Both the position numbers and the translations under genes were made by a program. The notes under the pieces were generated by a model. The model saw only the letters and a list, made by a program, of their open reading frames with translations, had not been told where the DNA came from and searched no databases. From CALKZN01 sp050633585 (GTDB lineage: Bacteria; Pseudomonadota; Gammaproteobacteria; Arenicellales; Arenicellaceae), in assembly GCA_050633585.1 (NCBI GenBank), contig JBOEGT010000008.1:6490-70489 (forward strand): a stretch of 64,000 nt of DNA, read 5' to 3'. This document shows, one piece after another, positions 35,439-44,043 of the stretch (the first letter of the stretch is position 1; each line of letters begins with the position of its first letter).

Positions 35439-37055
35439 ATGTCTAAGCAGTATTCTCGATTTAATTATCGACGTAACCTAGTCGTTATGTTGATTTTCCT
35501 ACAGCTCATTACTGTCATTTCTATTTTACTCTTATCAAGAATCAATACTGAGCGAGTTCTCATTGAAAACGCCTATAACACAATGGCCAAGACCATTGCT
35601 CAATCCGTTGAACATACGCGATCATTCTTAAAACCTGCTTACCAAACAAATGACACTCTACGCATACTCGCGAGTGGTGACGTCATTAATTTCAATGACA
35701 TTGAAACCATTGAAAAGCTTTTATTCACAGAATTAACAAACAACCGTGACTTTGCTGGAATTTACATCGCTGGTCAAGCGGGCGATTTCATCTATATGCT
35801 AAGAGATAATAGTACCAAGGAGCCTCAACAAAACACTTTTCAAACCAAATCCATCAGAATCAATCAATCCAAAAAACAAGTGATGTTTCGATGGAGAAGC
35901 AACGACTTTTCAACCGTGAAACAAGAAGAAATTGCAGAGTATGATTTTGATCCTCGATCTAGGTTGTGGTATCGACAAGCAATAGAACAAAAGGCGTCAA
36001 CCTGGACTGAACCTTATACTTTTTTTACATCGAAAAAGCGCGGTATTACGGTTTCCGCACCTGTTATGGATCAAACAGGCCACCCAATAGGCGTCGTTGG
36101 AATTGATATTGAAATAGATAAGCTGTCGAGTTTTCTACAATCCATTAGTGAAAAAAGTAACGAATATATCCGTATTACTGACCAACATGGACATTTAATT
36201 GCCAACTCAGAAACACATTTAACACTGTCATCACATGAGTTACCTGACTTAAGCTCTAGCGAACAAGAAACCACACTGAGCAAAGATTTTGGCACCTTCG
36301 AGCAAAATCAACAAGAATTTTTGTATGTTAAAAAAGCGTTAAAACAAAACATTCACGAACCCAATTGGACAGTATTTAGTACAGCCAAGACATCGCCATT
36401 CTTAAAGGAAATTAGGGATATCGAAAAACGTAATATTTTTATCGCAGCAATGACTTTTTTACTCTCCGTTTTCATCAGCGTCATTATTGCCACGAAAACA
36501 TCTAAGCCCGTCGAAAACTGGATGAATCAAGCGAGTACTGACAGCCTCACTAAACTTTACAATCGCCACTACTTTTTCAACACAGGCAACCATCTATATA
36601 GTCAACACGCTAAAACTCAGAATCATCAACTTGCATTGATGATGATCGATATAGACGCTTTTAAACGCGTTAACGATAGCTACGGCCATAATGTCGGAGA
36701 TGATGTTCTAAAAGGCGTTGCAAAACATATACGCTCTTTAGTCAATGAAGATAATACGTTACTGGCCAGATTTGGTGGGGAAGAGTTCATTATTCTCTTT
36801 AAAACACCCCTTTATAGAGAAGCCATTCAACTCGCCGAAACCATTCGTAAAGAAATAGCCAATTTAACCCTTAAAACCACAGCAGGCGATATTCAAGTCA
36901 CAGTGAGTATCGGCATATCTTTTGCCGAACCTGGACATAAGATGAGTTTCTTAGCGTTTATTGATAGTGCAGATAAAGCGCTATACCACTCAAAAGGCCA
37001 GGGCCGAAATCAAGTCTCATTAACTAAAAACAGTCAAATTTATAGCAATGCTTAG
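35439..37055 (+). CDS. Cache-domain diguanylate cyclase
   Basis: A 538-residue membrane protein: transmembrane helix about 13-33, a periplasmic double-Cache sensor (about 40-330, with YDFDPRSRLWYRQAIEQKASTWTEPYTFF, VSAPVMDQTGHPIGVVGIDIE), a second helix at about 343-361 and a GGDEF domain (about 375-530). The active site is GGEEF (446-450) with the DIDAFKRVNDSYGHNVGDD metal and GTP-binding segment intact, so it should make cyclic di-GMP. The RxxD product-inhibition site expected five residues before GGEEF is not present. No HAMP domain separates the second helix from GGDEF. The ligand is unknown. A small amino or organic acid is typical for this sensor type. Confidence 0.9.
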   Translation: MSKQYSRFNYRRNLVVMLIFLQLITVISILLLSRINTERVLIENAYNTMAKTIAQSVEHTRSFLKPAYQTNDTLRILASGDVINFNDIETIEKLLFTELTNNRDFAGIYIAGQAGDFIYMLRDNSTKEPQQNTFQTKSIRINQSKKQVMFRWRSNDFSTVKQEEIAEYDFDPRSRLWYRQAIEQKASTWTEPYTFFTSKKRGITVSAPVMDQTGHPIGVVGIDIEIDKLSSFLQSISEKSNEYIRITDQHGHLIANSETHLTLSSHELPDLSSSEQETTLSKDFGTFEQNQQEFLYVKKALKQNIHEPNWTVFSTAKTSPFLKEIRDIEKRNIFIAAMTFLLSVFISVIIATKTSKPVENWMNQASTDSLTKLYNRHYFFNTGNHLYSQHAKTQNHQLALMMIDIDAFKRVNDSYGHNVGDDVLKGVAKHIRSLVNEDNTLLARFGGEEFIILFKTPLYREAIQLAETIRKEIANLTLKTTAGDIQVTVSIGISFAEPGHKMSFLAFIDSADKALYHSKGQGRNQVSLTKNSQIYSNA

Positions 37056-37056
37056 T

Positions 37057-37090
37057 GTAAAAGCATCTGGAGTATATTAACGGCTTTTAC
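37057..37090. terminator. Inverted repeat between convergent genes
   Basis: GTAAAAGC (37057-37064) and GCTTTTAC (37083-37090) form an 8-bp stem with an 18-base loop between the stop of the cyclase gene and the stop of pdxH. It may act as a weak bidirectional terminator. The T-tracts lie inside the stem, so support is modest. Confidence 0.3.
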
Positions 37091-37719
37091 GGCTGTAGTC
37101 GCTGAACCTGCCAAATATTTGCAGCATCGAGGTCATATTGAAACCTATCATGCAAACGATGATCTCCACCCTGCCAAAATTCGAAACATTGCGGTATCAC
37201 TCGATACCCACCCCAACGCGCGGGCAAGGGAAGCTCATGTCCAGTGACATCAATTGCACGAAATTTCTTTTCAAGCGCTTCTCGAGAAGCGATAGGCTGA
37301 CTTTGCTGCGAACAAGCAGCTGCCTTTTGTGACATTTTTGGCCGTGAATGGAAATAAGCTTCCACATCGGCAACATTCAAGGGTTTCGCTACCCCTCTAA
37401 TCCGGACTTGCCTTTCAAATTGATGCCAAGGAAATAGCAGGCTAATTTGTGGGTTTTGAGCAATTTCTCGACCTTTTTGACTTTCTGTGTCCGTGAAGAA
37501 AACAAACCCGTCTTCATCGAACTGTTTCAATAGTACGTAGCGTTGATTTGGCATTCCATTGCTATCAACACTGGCAATTACCATCGCGGTTGGATCAGAG
37601 AAGCCTGATTCGACTGTTTGCTGCATCCATCGCTCAAACTGCTTGATAGGGTTAGGGTCCAAATCAGCCTTGGAAAGCTTGCCCAGCGAATAGTTTCGTC
37701 TAAAATCTTGTAAGTTCAT
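37087..37719 (-). CDS. pdxH: Pyridoxamine 5'-phosphate oxidase
   Basis: FMN-dependent oxidase producing pyridoxal 5'-phosphate from PNP or PMP. Landmarks are PTAMVIASVDSNGMPNQRYVLLK, the FVFFTDTESQKGREI FMN-binding stretch, RQVRIRG and the C-terminal PARWGGYRVIPQCFEFWQGGDHRLHDR. About 210 residues, normal length. The ATG at 37719 is favoured, with GAG five to six bases upstream. A GTG three codons earlier is the alternative. It lies 20 bases after hslU, so it may be read through from hslVU. Confidence 0.95.
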   Translation of the reverse strand: MNLQDFRRNYSLGKLSKADLDPNPIKQFERWMQQTVESGFSDPTAMVIASVDSNGMPNQRYVLLKQFDEDGFVFFTDTESQKGREIAQNPQISLLFPWHQFERQVRIRGVAKPLNVADVEAYFHSRPKMSQKAAACSQQSQPIASREALEKKFRAIDVTGHELPLPARWGGYRVIPQCFEFWQGGDHRLHDRFQYDLDAANIWQVQRLQP

Positions 37720-37739
37720 TGATCTCACAGAAGCATGTG

Positions 37740-39104
37740 TTACAAAATATATTTGGCGTAATCTTCATCTTGGCTTAATTCTTCCAAGTGATCATTCACA
37801 TAGGCTGCATCAATATTCAATGTTTCACCATTTTTATCCGACGCTTCATATGACACGGTTTCTAGCAATCGCTCCATCATCGTATGTAAGCGGCGTGCAC
37901 CAATATTCTCCATTGATTCATTCACATCCCATGCTAATTCAGCGAGTCGCTTAATACCATCTTCAGAAAATACTAAATCAACACCTTCAGTCTTCATCAA
38001 GGCTTGGTACTGCTCTGTTAGCGACGCATCTGGCTCCGTCAATATCCGAATAAAATCTTCAACTTCGAGTGCCCGCAATTCGACTCGTATCGGCAAACGG
38101 CCTTGTAGCTCTGGAATTAAATCTGAAGGCTTCGATAATTGAAAAGCACCTGAACAAATAAACAATATATGGTCAGTTTTCACAACACCATATTTTGTTG
38201 AAACTGACGAGCCCTCAACAAGAGGCAATAAATCACGCTGAACGCCTTCACGAGAAACATCTGGACTTTTACCACCCTCGCTGCGGCCAACAATTTTATC
38301 GATCTCATCAATAAAAACAATGCCATGCTGCTCAACCCTTTCTAAAGCAGCGAGTTTAATCTCTTCTTCATTAATCAGGCCAGCAGCTTGCTCTTCGATT
38401 AACAATTTATACGCTTCTTTGATCGGTAATTTTCGCTTTGTCGTCTTACCTTTATTCATGCCTTTGAACATATCTTGGAGCTGATTAGTAATATCGCTCA
38501 TACCTTCAGGCCCTAAAATTTCCATCCCCATAGTTGGCGCTGACACATCAATTTCAATCTCTTTGTCGTCAAGCTTGCCTTCTCGAAGTTTTTTGCGAAA
38601 TGATTGTCTAGCAGCACTATCAGGCGTCGATCCGGTATCCAATGTATTATTATCAAAACCAAAACCACTGTTATCGGCTGATCGGGCAGGTGGTATCAGA
38701 ATGTCTAAAATCCGCTCTTCCGCCAAATCTTCAGCGCGTCGCTTAACTTTATCAGTCGCTTGTTCACGCTGCATTTTAACTGCAATTTCCATCAGATCAC
38801 GGATAATGCTATCAACTTCGCGGCCTACATAACCTACTTCTGTGAATTTTGTTGCTTCTACTTTTGCAAATGGTGCATTCGCAATTTTTGATAGCCGGCG
38901 AGAAATTTCAGTTTTACCCACACCCGTGGGGCCAATCATTAAAATATTCTTTGGCTTAATTTCAGCACGCATAAAGTCATCGCTGATTTGGGCTCTACGC
39001 CAACGGTTACGTAAGGCAATCGCAACAGAACGTTTTGCATCTTTTTGTCCAATAATGTGCTTATCTAGTTCTTGGACAATTTCTCTTGGGGTCATTTCGC
39101 TCAT
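37740..39104 (-). CDS. hslU: ATP-dependent protease ATPase subunit HslU
   Basis: AAA+ unfoldase of the HslVU (ClpYQ) protease: MTPREIVQELDKHIIGQKDAKRSVAIALRNRWRR-type N-terminus, Walker A GPTGVGKTE (about 58-66), the GYVGREVDS pore loop, an I domain (about 110-245), Walker B GIVFIDEIDKI, and the C-terminal EDYAKYIL tail that docks into HslV. At 454 residues it is about ten longer than the E. coli protein, mainly in the I domain. Starts ten bases after hslV. Confidence 0.97.
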   Translation of the reverse strand: MSEMTPREIVQELDKHIIGQKDAKRSVAIALRNRWRRAQISDDFMRAEIKPKNILMIGPTGVGKTEISRRLSKIANAPFAKVEATKFTEVGYVGREVDSIIRDLMEIAVKMQREQATDKVKRRAEDLAEERILDILIPPARSADNSGFGFDNNTLDTGSTPDSAARQSFRKKLREGKLDDKEIEIDVSAPTMGMEILGPEGMSDITNQLQDMFKGMNKGKTTKRKLPIKEAYKLLIEEQAAGLINEEEIKLAALERVEQHGIVFIDEIDKIVGRSEGGKSPDVSREGVQRDLLPLVEGSSVSTKYGVVKTDHILFICSGAFQLSKPSDLIPELQGRLPIRVELRALEVEDFIRILTEPDASLTEQYQALMKTEGVDLVFSEDGIKRLAELAWDVNESMENIGARRLHTMMERLLETVSYEASDKNGETLNIDAAYVNDHLEELSQDEDYAKYIL

Positions 39105-39114
39105 GATAAATTAC

Positions 39115-39654
39115 TCACAACTCAATCTCTTCAATCCTAAGATTATTGTTTGTATATATACAAATATCTGCCGCAATATTCAGTGATTTTTCAACGATAT
39201 CACGTGCACTCATTTCAGTATTCTGGACTAATGCTCTAGCGGCAGATTCTGCAAATGTTCCACCAGAACCAATTGCCATAACACCACCTTCGGGCTCAAC
39301 GACATCACCATTTCCGGTAATAATAAAAGAAGAATCTTTGTCAGCCACTATAATCATAGCCTCTAGCTTGCGCAAAATTTTATCGGTTCGCCAATCTTTG
39401 GCTAATTCAACCGCTGAACGCGTTAAGTGGCCTTGATGTTTTTCCAGTTTCGCTTCAAACATTTCAAACAAGGTAAAGGCATCTGCTGTGCCGCCCGCAA
39501 AGCCTGCAATGACTTGATTTTTATATAAACGACGAACTTTTTTAGCATTACCTTTCATCACGGTATTGCCTAATGACACTTGGCCATCGCCACCGATGAC
39601 TACCGCATCATCACGGCGTACGGATAAAATAGTTGTTCCGCGCATTTGTTGCAT
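39115..39654 (-). CDS. hslV: ATP-dependent protease peptidase subunit HslV
   Basis: Proteasome-beta-like threonine peptidase forming the HslV dodecamer. The nucleophile is the first Thr of TTILSVRRDD. The ATG at 39654, preceded by AGGAG six bases away, gives a short propeptide MQQMRG that must be removed to expose Thr7. A GTG nine codons further up lacks a site. GDGQVSLGNTVMKGNAKKVRRL and AGFAGGTADAFTL are hallmark segments. Confidence 0.97.
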   Translation of the reverse strand: MQQMRGTTILSVRRDDAVVIGGDGQVSLGNTVMKGNAKKVRRLYKNQVIAGFAGGTADAFTLFEMFEAKLEKHQGHLTRSAVELAKDWRTDKILRKLEAMIIVADKDSSFIITGNGDVVEPEGGVMAIGSGGTFAESAARALVQNTEMSARDIVEKSLNIAADICIYTNNNLRIEEIEL

Positions 39655-39682
39655 GCCGGTCTCCTGTGTTTTTTGATGCACA

Positions 39683-39713
39683 TTAATATTGTGCTCAAGT
39701 TTTAAAATTCAAG
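39683..39713 (-). promoter_or_regulatory. Candidate hslVU promoter
   Basis: On the minus strand TTGAAT (39707-39712), 18 bases and TATTAA (39683-39688) make a plausible promoter about 30 bases before the hslV start. The -35 box lies in CTTGAA, the core of heat-shock (sigma-32) promoters, and ACAATATT downstream partly matches the sigma-32 -10 element. Heat-shock control is expected for hslVU, so either or both sigma factors could use it. Confidence 0.4.
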
Positions 39714-39759
39714 ACCAAGAATGAGTAATTCTTTAGAATTTTAAAGACTGACAAACCTA

Positions 39760-40206
39760 CTACTTAATAATTTTGAGGTGCGACCCATTCCTTTTGGAGT
39801 CTGTTTTTTTTGTCTTGTTATCTTTAGATGTTTTATTCTTATCAGAATCAACAGGCTTTAAGTCTAATTCGCTGTCATGCTCTGGATATTCTCCAGCTTC
39901 GAAGAACATTCCTTGACCATTTTCACGTGCATAGATACCTAAGATAAACGACATTGGAATCGTCAGCTCTTGCGAAATACCGTTAAAGCGCGCACTAAAA
40001 TGTAGTACTTGATTATCCATGCGATATAACTCAATAGACGCGGAAGAAATATTTAACGTAATTTGCCCGTCGTTGACATATTCTTGAGGCACAAAAACAC
40101 CTTTTCCATTAGCATCTACCACAATATGAGGTGTCATATTGTTATCTTCAATCCATTCGTATATGCCACGAAATAGGTAAGGTTTCGTACTAGTCATACT
40201 TGCCAT
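39760..40206 (-). CDS. sspB: ClpXP protease specificity-enhancing factor SspB
   Basis: A 148-residue adaptor that tethers SsrA-tagged proteins to ClpXP. The folded N-terminal domain (about 5-110: RGIYEWIEDNNMTPHIVVDA, HFSARFNGISQELTIPMSFILGIYARENGQGM) is followed by a charged flexible linker and the C-terminal ClpX-binding peptide ending HLKIIK. It lies downstream of sspA on the same strand, the standard sspAB arrangement. Confidence 0.94.
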   Translation of the reverse strand: MASMTSTKPYLFRGIYEWIEDNNMTPHIVVDANGKGVFVPQEYVNDGQITLNISSASIELYRMDNQVLHFSARFNGISQELTIPMSFILGIYARENGQGMFFEAGEYPEHDSELDLKPVDSDKNKTSKDNKTKKTDSKRNGSHLKIIK

Positions 40207-40327
40207 CTGTTGCGTCTCACTCTAAACATTCGAAGGCGATCACAAAACGCGCGGCCTTAGTCATTTGAACCAAATTAATCGCTAAAAATAGTCAAACCAC
40301 GCGTCTGCATAAAGAATTTAATCGTCG

Positions 40328-40957
40328 TTACAGCAAGCGAAGATCACGCTCAATTTCACTCAAACTCTCTTGAAAAGATTCACGTTCAAATAAGCGATTA
40401 GCATACTCTTCAACCACCTTCGCTTGTTTCGGTAAACGTATATCATAGAACGGCAAACGCCATAACATTGGCGCAATAAACACATCCACCATACTGTAAT
40501 CGTTACCCAGCAAATAATCTTGCTCCGCTAAAATAGGAGAAATTGAAATCAAGCCATCATAAATATCTTTGCGAACTTGGTCTTTCGTGCTTTCATCCTC
40601 TAAACCCTCTAGGCGGCTAACCCAGTCACGATTTACGCGATTTACCATCAAACGCAAACGCGCACGGCTGACAGGATCAACAGGCAACAACGGCGGGTGA
40701 GGCAATCTTTCATCTAAATATTCATTGATGATACGTGCATCGTAAAGAATCAAATCGCGGTCAGCCAATGTAGGCGTTTCGTTGTATGGATTAATTTCAG
40801 CTAACTCTTCACAAGTATCTAATGGGTCCGTGTAAACAATCGCACACTCAATTTCTTTCTCTTGAAGAACAATGCGTACGCCATGGCTGTAAACACAGTC
40901 AGTGCCAGAATAAAGAGTCATCTCGTTTTTACGAGCAAGTAAAGTATTTGTATCCAT
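40328..40957 (-). CDS. sspA: Stringent starvation protein A
   Basis: A 209-residue GST-fold protein without GST catalytic residues: thioredoxin-like N-terminal domain (MTLYSGTDCVYSHGVRIVLQEKEIECAIVYTDP, NPYNETPTLADRDLILYDARIINEYLDER) and all-helical C-terminal domain. SspA binds RNA polymerase and alters transcription in stationary phase. Lies 370 bases upstream of the sspB start, with the petABC genes before it. Confidence 0.94.
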   Translation of the reverse strand: MDTNTLLARKNEMTLYSGTDCVYSHGVRIVLQEKEIECAIVYTDPLDTCEELAEINPYNETPTLADRDLILYDARIINEYLDERLPHPPLLPVDPVSRARLRLMVNRVNRDWVSRLEGLEDESTKDQVRKDIYDGLISISPILAEQDYLLGNDYSMVDVFIAPMLWRLPFYDIRLPKQAKVVEEYANRLFERESFQESLSEIERDLRLL

Positions 40958-41064
40958 GATTAGTTATGCCTAAAAAGAAACAGGTGCGCCTATAACAAAC
41001 ACTGCATAGGCCACACCTTTATATTAAATTTTCGAACTGAAAACAGCTCAACAAAGAAGTAGTA

Positions 41065-41108
41065 TACCCCCTCTGTCAAGTCCTATTAAAAAGGCTTAAA
41101 AGGGGGTA
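41065..41108. repeat. C5/G5 inverted repeat after petC
   Basis: TACCCCCT (41065-41072) and AGGGGGTA (41101-41108) form an 8-bp GC-rich inverted repeat with a 28-base loop, just after the petC stop on the minus strand. There is no clean U-run after it, so it may be a processing or stabilising hairpin between petC and sspA rather than an intrinsic terminator. Confidence 0.35.
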
Positions 41109-41119
41109 ATAGAAACCGA

Positions 41120-41953
41120 TTAATGTACGTCTCTCCAGAACTCTTTCTTTAGAATTATTGCCAACAACAGCAAGAGAATTAAGAAAGCGATAGTCCATAC
41201 GCCAATCGTTTTACGTTGCAATTGAGCCGGTTCCGCTAAGTACGTCAAATAATTGGTGACGTCTCGCATCGCCGCATCAAACTCCGCATTGCTCATTTGA
41301 CCCCGGTTACTCATGTCAAACTTAGCACCGCCTGCAGTGTAAACAGATTCATCAACGTTTTCCGTTTTGTGCGCAGCATCACCATGTGAAGCGTCTTTTT
41401 TTTCAGCCTGCGCTTGATCATCCGACGGTAAGCTTATTAACTCGGGAGAACCTTGCATTTCCCACAACACATGCGGCATTGCAACACTTGGGAACAAGCT
41501 ATTATTCCAGCCTGTCACAGAAGATTCATCTTTATAGAACGAACGCAAATATGTATAGACCCAATCAGGCTTACGCACACGAGACACCAATGTTAAATCT
41601 GGCGGCACAACACCAAACCATTTCTTCGCATCAGAGTCAGACATCGTTGAGACCATAAGATCACCCGTTTTCTCACTCGCAAACATCAAGGTTCCCTTGA
41701 CAGCATCCAAAGGGATACCTAAATCGATGGCGACACGGTTATAACGAGCATACTTTGCACTATGACAAGACAAACAGCTATTTGCAAAAATCTGAGCTCC
41801 ATTCCGCAAAGACTCCATGTCATTCATATTAATGTACACTTTGTCCCAGTTTTCAGAGCCATGCCCACCAGCAGCAAAACTGGGAGAACTAACACTGAAT
41901 ACAAGCGTTGAACACAAAGCAGCTGCAAATGTTTTTATTGAATTTTTCATCAT
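41120..41953 (-). CDS. petC: Cytochrome c1 of the bc1 complex
   Basis: A 277-residue protein with an N-terminal signal (about 1-28), a single c-type haem site CLSCH (60-64), a distal Met in the VAMPHVLWEMQG region and a C-terminal membrane anchor (about 252-270). It passes electrons from the Rieske protein to soluble cytochrome c in the periplasm. A charged Asp/Lys/His-rich insertion (about 180-210) is unusual. The gene follows petB by seven bases, giving the standard petABC order. Confidence 0.95.
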   Translation of the reverse strand: MMKNSIKTFAAALCSTLVFSVSSPSFAAGGHGSENWDKVYINMNDMESLRNGAQIFANSCLSCHSAKYARYNRVAIDLGIPLDAVKGTLMFASEKTGDLMVSTMSDSDAKKWFGVVPPDLTLVSRVRKPDWVYTYLRSFYKDESSVTGWNNSLFPSVAMPHVLWEMQGSPELISLPSDDQAQAEKKDASHGDAAHKTENVDESVYTAGGAKFDMSNRGQMSNAEFDAAMRDVTNYLTYLAEPAQLQRKTIGVWTIAFLILLLLLAIILKKEFWRDVH

Positions 41954-41960
41954 CGCCTCC

Positions 41961-43235
41961 TTAGTGTTCTTTCATTGTTAAACGCGTGGGCTCTTCTTTC
42001 GGAGTTCCCATCCGCGTAAACCACGGCATCGTAATAAAGAACAAGAAGTAAAAAATGGTACAAACCTGAGCCAACAACGTTTTGCCTGGCGTTGGAGGGT
42101 TGAGACCCAACCAACCTAGCGTGATAAACGACAAAATGAATAACACCAACATAATCTTAAAAGGCGCACTGCGATAGCGAATAGATCGTACAGGTGAGCG
42201 ATCCAGCCATGGCAGCAAAAATAAAACGATGATTGACAACGCCATGAAGACAACCCCCCAAACCTTTGCATCAATCCAAAAGAATGGAAATGTATTCGCA
42301 CGAAGGATCGAGTAAAACGGCGTAAAGTACCAAAGAGGAACAATATCTGGCGGGGTTTGCAAAGGGTTTGCGGCATCAAAGTTATCTTTCTCAAGAATCA
42401 CACCACCACCATCTGGCCAGAAGAATACAACACCTAAGTAGAGAATGAAGAACACCACGACACCGACCAAATCCTTGACGGTGTAGTAAGGATGAAACGG
42501 GATCATATCAAGATATTTTCCATCTTCATCTTTAAGGTGGTCGACATCAATACCATCTGGGTTATTTGAGCCGACTTGATGCAATGCCACCATATGCAAG
42601 AACACCAACAGGCAAAGCACTAATGGCAATGCAATCACATGCAGCGCAAAGAAGCGGTTCAATGTGGCATCTGAGATAACAAAATCACCTCGTATCCATT
42701 CAGTCAATGCTGGACCAAAATAGGGAATCACATCAAACAAGGAGATAATCACTTGTGCACCCCAATAAGACATATTCCCCCAAGGCAACAAATATCCCAT
42801 GAAGGCTTCCGCCATTAAGGCCACAAAAATCACACAGCCAATCAACCATACCAATTCACGCGGTTGACGATGAGAACCGTAAATAAGGCCTCGAAACATG
42901 TGCAAATAAACAATCAAAAAGAATGCAGAAGCACCAACAGCATGCAAGCCTTGAATCAACCAACCAAAAGGCACATCTCTTCGAATGTATTCAACGGAAG
43001 CGAAAGCCAAATTAGCGTCAGGCTTGTAATGCATTGTGAGAAAAATACCTGTCACAATTTGCATCACCAGCATTAAAATGGCTAGTGAACCAAAATAATA
43101 CCAAAAATTGAAATTTTTAGGTGCGTAGTACTCTGCAAGATGCTCATTCCAGACTTTCGTCACCGGTAAACGTCGATCGACCCACTCCATAAAAGCATTC
43201 GCACTCTTATGATTATCATGTCTTTTAATCGCCAT
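41961..43235 (-). CDS. petB: Cytochrome b of the bc1 complex
   Basis: A 424-residue polytopic protein carrying the two b haems. Four conserved His ligands are in WLIQGLHAVGASAFFLIVYLHMFRG and NRFFALHVIALPLVLCLLVFLHMVALH. The Qo-site PEW-type motif appears as PPDIVPLWYF, with PLWY replacing the usual PEWY, while GYLLPWGNMSYWGAQV is intact. Its start overlaps the petA stop, so translation is coupled. Confidence 0.96.
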   Translation of the reverse strand: MAIKRHDNHKSANAFMEWVDRRLPVTKVWNEHLAEYYAPKNFNFWYYFGSLAILMLVMQIVTGIFLTMHYKPDANLAFASVEYIRRDVPFGWLIQGLHAVGASAFFLIVYLHMFRGLIYGSHRQPRELVWLIGCVIFVALMAEAFMGYLLPWGNMSYWGAQVIISLFDVIPYFGPALTEWIRGDFVISDATLNRFFALHVIALPLVLCLLVFLHMVALHQVGSNNPDGIDVDHLKDEDGKYLDMIPFHPYYTVKDLVGVVVFFILYLGVVFFWPDGGGVILEKDNFDAANPLQTPPDIVPLWYFTPFYSILRANTFPFFWIDAKVWGVVFMALSIIVLFLLPWLDRSPVRSIRYRSAPFKIMLVLFILSFITLGWLGLNPPTPGKTLLAQVCTIFYFLFFITMPWFTRMGTPKEEPTRLTMKEH

Positions 43236-43849
43236 TATGATCTCCCTGCATCTTCACCAATCAAGATGACGGTGTCGCTAATAAATTTATATGGAGGAAC
43301 TGACATATTAGAAGTTGCTGGAACGTTTTTATACACTCGTCCCGCTAAGTCAAACTTTGAACCGTGACAAGGGCAGAAAAACCCGCCTTGTGAATCATCT
43401 CCCATTTGCGCATCGGGACCAATCGCTAGTTTTTCAACAGGGGAGCAACCTAAGTGAGTACAGACACTTTCCATCACCAATAATTCTGGTTTAGCCTCAT
43501 CTGAGCGCATCGGATTTTTAGTGTACTCTGGTTGCGTGCTTTTGTCTGACTCAGGATCAGCAAGGCTCGGCTCAATTTTTTTCAAGCCATCCATCATTTC
43601 AGGAGTGCGATTCAATAAGACTACTGGCTTGCCTCGCCATTCCACTTTGACCATTTGACCGGGTTCTAAGCGATTGAAATCATACTTAACTGGTGCACCT
43701 GCATTTTTAGCTCTCTCACTAGGAGACATAGACATAACAAAAGGAGCAACTCCAGCAGCTGCACCAATGGCACCAATTCCAACAGTCACGCCAGTAAGAA
43801 AGCGACGACGCGCTTTATCTTCAGGCGACTGATTATTGTGATCAGACAT
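43235..43849 (-). CDS. petA: Rieske iron-sulfur protein of the bc1 complex
   Basis: A 204-residue protein with a twin-arginine export motif (RRRFLTGVTVG, about 14-24) anchoring it in the membrane, and the Rieske [2Fe-2S] site CTHLGC...CPCHGS. First gene of petABC; GAGGAATAAAT precedes the ATG. The bc1 complex oxidises ubiquinol and pumps protons, indicating aerobic or cytochrome-c-linked respiration. Confidence 0.96.
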   Translation of the reverse strand: MSDHNNQSPEDKARRRFLTGVTVGIGAIGAAAGVAPFVMSMSPSERAKNAGAPVKYDFNRLEPGQMVKVEWRGKPVVLLNRTPEMMDGLKKIEPSLADPESDKSTQPEYTKNPMRSDEAKPELLVMESVCTHLGCSPVEKLAIGPDAQMGDDSQGGFFCPCHGSKFDLAGRVYKNVPATSNMSVPPYKFISDTVILIGEDAGRS

Positions 43850-44043
43850 ATTTATTCCTCTACTGTTAGTGGCAAAATAACCCAGTTATATGATTAATAA
43901 TATTAATTTTTACTTGGGCTCCCAGGCACAAAAATACACTGAGAAAATTGCACACGTGAATATAGCAGATGAAATTAAATTTGTGTTAATAATACCTTAT
44001 GAAAAACGTCTTTTTTTACACAGCGCTAAAACAATAAAACACG

